Shown in pieces: positions 23,053-23,878 of a DNA stretch of 23,878 nucleotides. Numbering within the stretch: position 1 is the stretch's first letter; each line of letters starts with the position of its first letter. The notes beneath the pieces were generated by a model. That model was not told the origin of the DNA. It was given only the letters and a program-made list of their open reading frames with translations, and did not search any database. The DNA is from FEN-1279 sp964501535 (lineage in GTDB: Bacteria > Bacteroidota > Ignavibacteria > Tepidaquicellales > Tepidaquicellaceae), in assembly GCA_964501535.1 (NCBI GenBank), contig CAZCSV010000013.1, forward strand, positions 1 to 23,878, read 5' to 3'. Position numbers and translations under genes: made by a program.

Positions 23053-23799
23053 TTAAACAGAATAATCCTTCAATTTCTTTAAGTTCAGAATGGTTATCTT
23101 TTTCCCTCGTACTTCGATAATTTTCTCATCCTGAAGCTTCTTGAAAGTTCTGGAAAGTGTTTCCAGTATTGTTCCCAGATGTGATGCTAAATCGTATTTG
23201 GATATCTGTAAATCTATCGAATTTCTCTCTTTTAATATAATACGCTTGGTCTTTTCAATTTTTTCCTTTTTCTCTTTGGCTTTTTCAAATTCATCCAAAA
23301 TATATTTTGCAAGTCTTCTTTTTATATCGTGGAGAGTAATTCCCTCTATATGGTCGTTTAGCAGTTTTAATCTCTTTGAAAGAGTAGATAAAAATTTCAG
23401 GCAGATATCAGGACTATTTTTAATAAATGATATGAATGGCTTTGCCGATACTAATAAAACCTCAGTACCCTCTTCTATTGCCATGGCGTTAATCGGATAT
23501 ATTGCTTTATCGTTCATCACGGCTTCATAATTATCAAATACGGGTACTTCCCCGAAAGTATTATATGGGTGCATTATATGAACTATATGTTCCCTGCCTT
23601 CGGAAGATATCTTATAAAGTTTAACACTTCCTTCCATAACACAGTAAAAGCCCACAAATGGTGCAGTATCAAAAAATAACATTTCTCCTTTTGCCGCTGT
23701 TTTCAGAGTCGAGAATGAACGGACTTTTTCGAGTTCCCCTTCCGATAAATCGGAAAAGAGATGAATTCTCTTTAAGTCGCTTATGCTGATTACTCTCAT
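23053..23799 (-). CDS. Crp/Fnr-family transcriptional regulator
   Basis: This is a 248-residue DNA-binding regulator. Residues about 12-125 form a cyclic-nucleotide-binding-like beta-barrel ('IHLFSDLSEGELEKV', 'GSVKLYKISSEGREHIVHI', 'FGEVPVF'). A dimerisation helix follows (about 126-150), then a C-terminal Crp-type winged helix (about 155-240) with recognition helix 'ETLSRTFKKLQ' (213-223). The Arg-Ser pair that holds cAMP phosphate in CRP is missing ('PINAMA' instead), and there is no N-terminal Cys cluster for an iron-sulfur centre, so the signal is not predictable. A Lys/Glu-rich insertion (about 170-195) separates the dimer helix region from the recognition unit. Such proteins often sense redox state, NO or starvation. 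Upstream DNA to the window edge is short, and I see no clear promoter. Confidence 0.92.
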   Translation of the reverse strand: MRVISISDLKRIHLFSDLSEGELEKVRSFSTLKTAAKGEMLFFDTAPFVGFYCVMEGSVKLYKISSEGREHIVHIMHPYNTFGEVPVFDNYEAVMNDKAIYPINAMAIEEGTEVLLVSAKPFISFIKNSPDICLKFLSTLSKRLKLLNDHIEGITLHDIKRRLAKYILDEFEKAKEKKEKIEKTKRIILKERNSIDLQISKYDLASHLGTILETLSRTFKKLQDEKIIEVRGKKITILNLKKLKDYSV

Positions 23800-23878
23800 T
23801 AATAAAAATTTTCTAAAAAATTATAAAATATTTACTCTCGTTTTTTCTTATTCCGGATATCGCTTAATCTTCCCACAC

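Noticed and set aside
1..23878. Defence islands, phage genes, insertion sequences or CRISPR arrays
   Set aside because: No transposase, integrase, Cas or phage protein, no regularly spaced repeat, and no terminal inverted repeat with target duplication was found; all genes look like normal chromosomal genes.

Overview
The window is AT-rich and looks like a chromosomal segment of a Bacteroidota/Chlorobiota-lineage bacterium, most likely from the Ignavibacteria. The main evidence is four secreted proteins ending in the same type IX secretion (T9SS) type A sorting domain, with the 'QNYPNPFNP' block and a terminal 'KK(M/L)...K' tail. Shine-Dalgarno sequences are nearly absent, and several candidate promoters fit the Bacteroidota form (TTG, about 18-20 bp, TAnnTTTG). 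The lineage call is inference, not a placement. I see no phage, insertion sequence, CRISPR array or plasmid features.

Layout. 1-215: tRNA-Asp(GUC) on the minus strand. 216-1706: T9SS-exported probable beta-propeller protein. 1933-3189: MFS exporter. 3285-4544: Nramp metal transporter with a possibly structured mRNA leader. 4696-5979: secreted M64 metallopeptidase. 6048-8147: two TPR proteins flanking a small membrane-anchored orphan (6947-7372). 8174-10939: DinB-like protein, PLP-dependent D-cysteine desulfhydrase/ACC deaminase-family enzyme, and queA; these run queA -> PLP enzyme -> DinB -> TPR and may be one transcription unit. 11274-12905: exported WD40-like propeller. 12962-20184: minus-strand run glgB -> GH57/DUF3536 enzyme -> malQ -> secreted M6 metallopeptidase. 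20425-21258: TrmB-type regulator divergent from glgB. 21336-22934: exported Asp-box (BNR) propeller. 23053-23799: Crp/Fnr-type regulator.

The clearest functional unit is alpha-glucan (glycogen-like) metabolism. GlgB introduces branches, MalQ rearranges alpha-1,4 chains, and a GH57 enzyme of the DUF3536 type acts on alpha-glucan. The TrmB-type regulator, from a family that often controls sugar genes, is divergent across a 240-bp region holding candidate promoter and operator palindromes for both directions. A second theme is cell-surface or secreted biology: three propeller-type T9SS cargos and two secreted zinc peptidases.

I found no clear case of a wholly new defence or mobile system. The observations most worth following are the candidate mntH leader with three GGGGAA motifs, the terminator hairpin shared by two convergent stop codons at 7369-7407, the palindromes in the glgB/trmB divergent region, and the short form of the GH57/DUF3536 protein.
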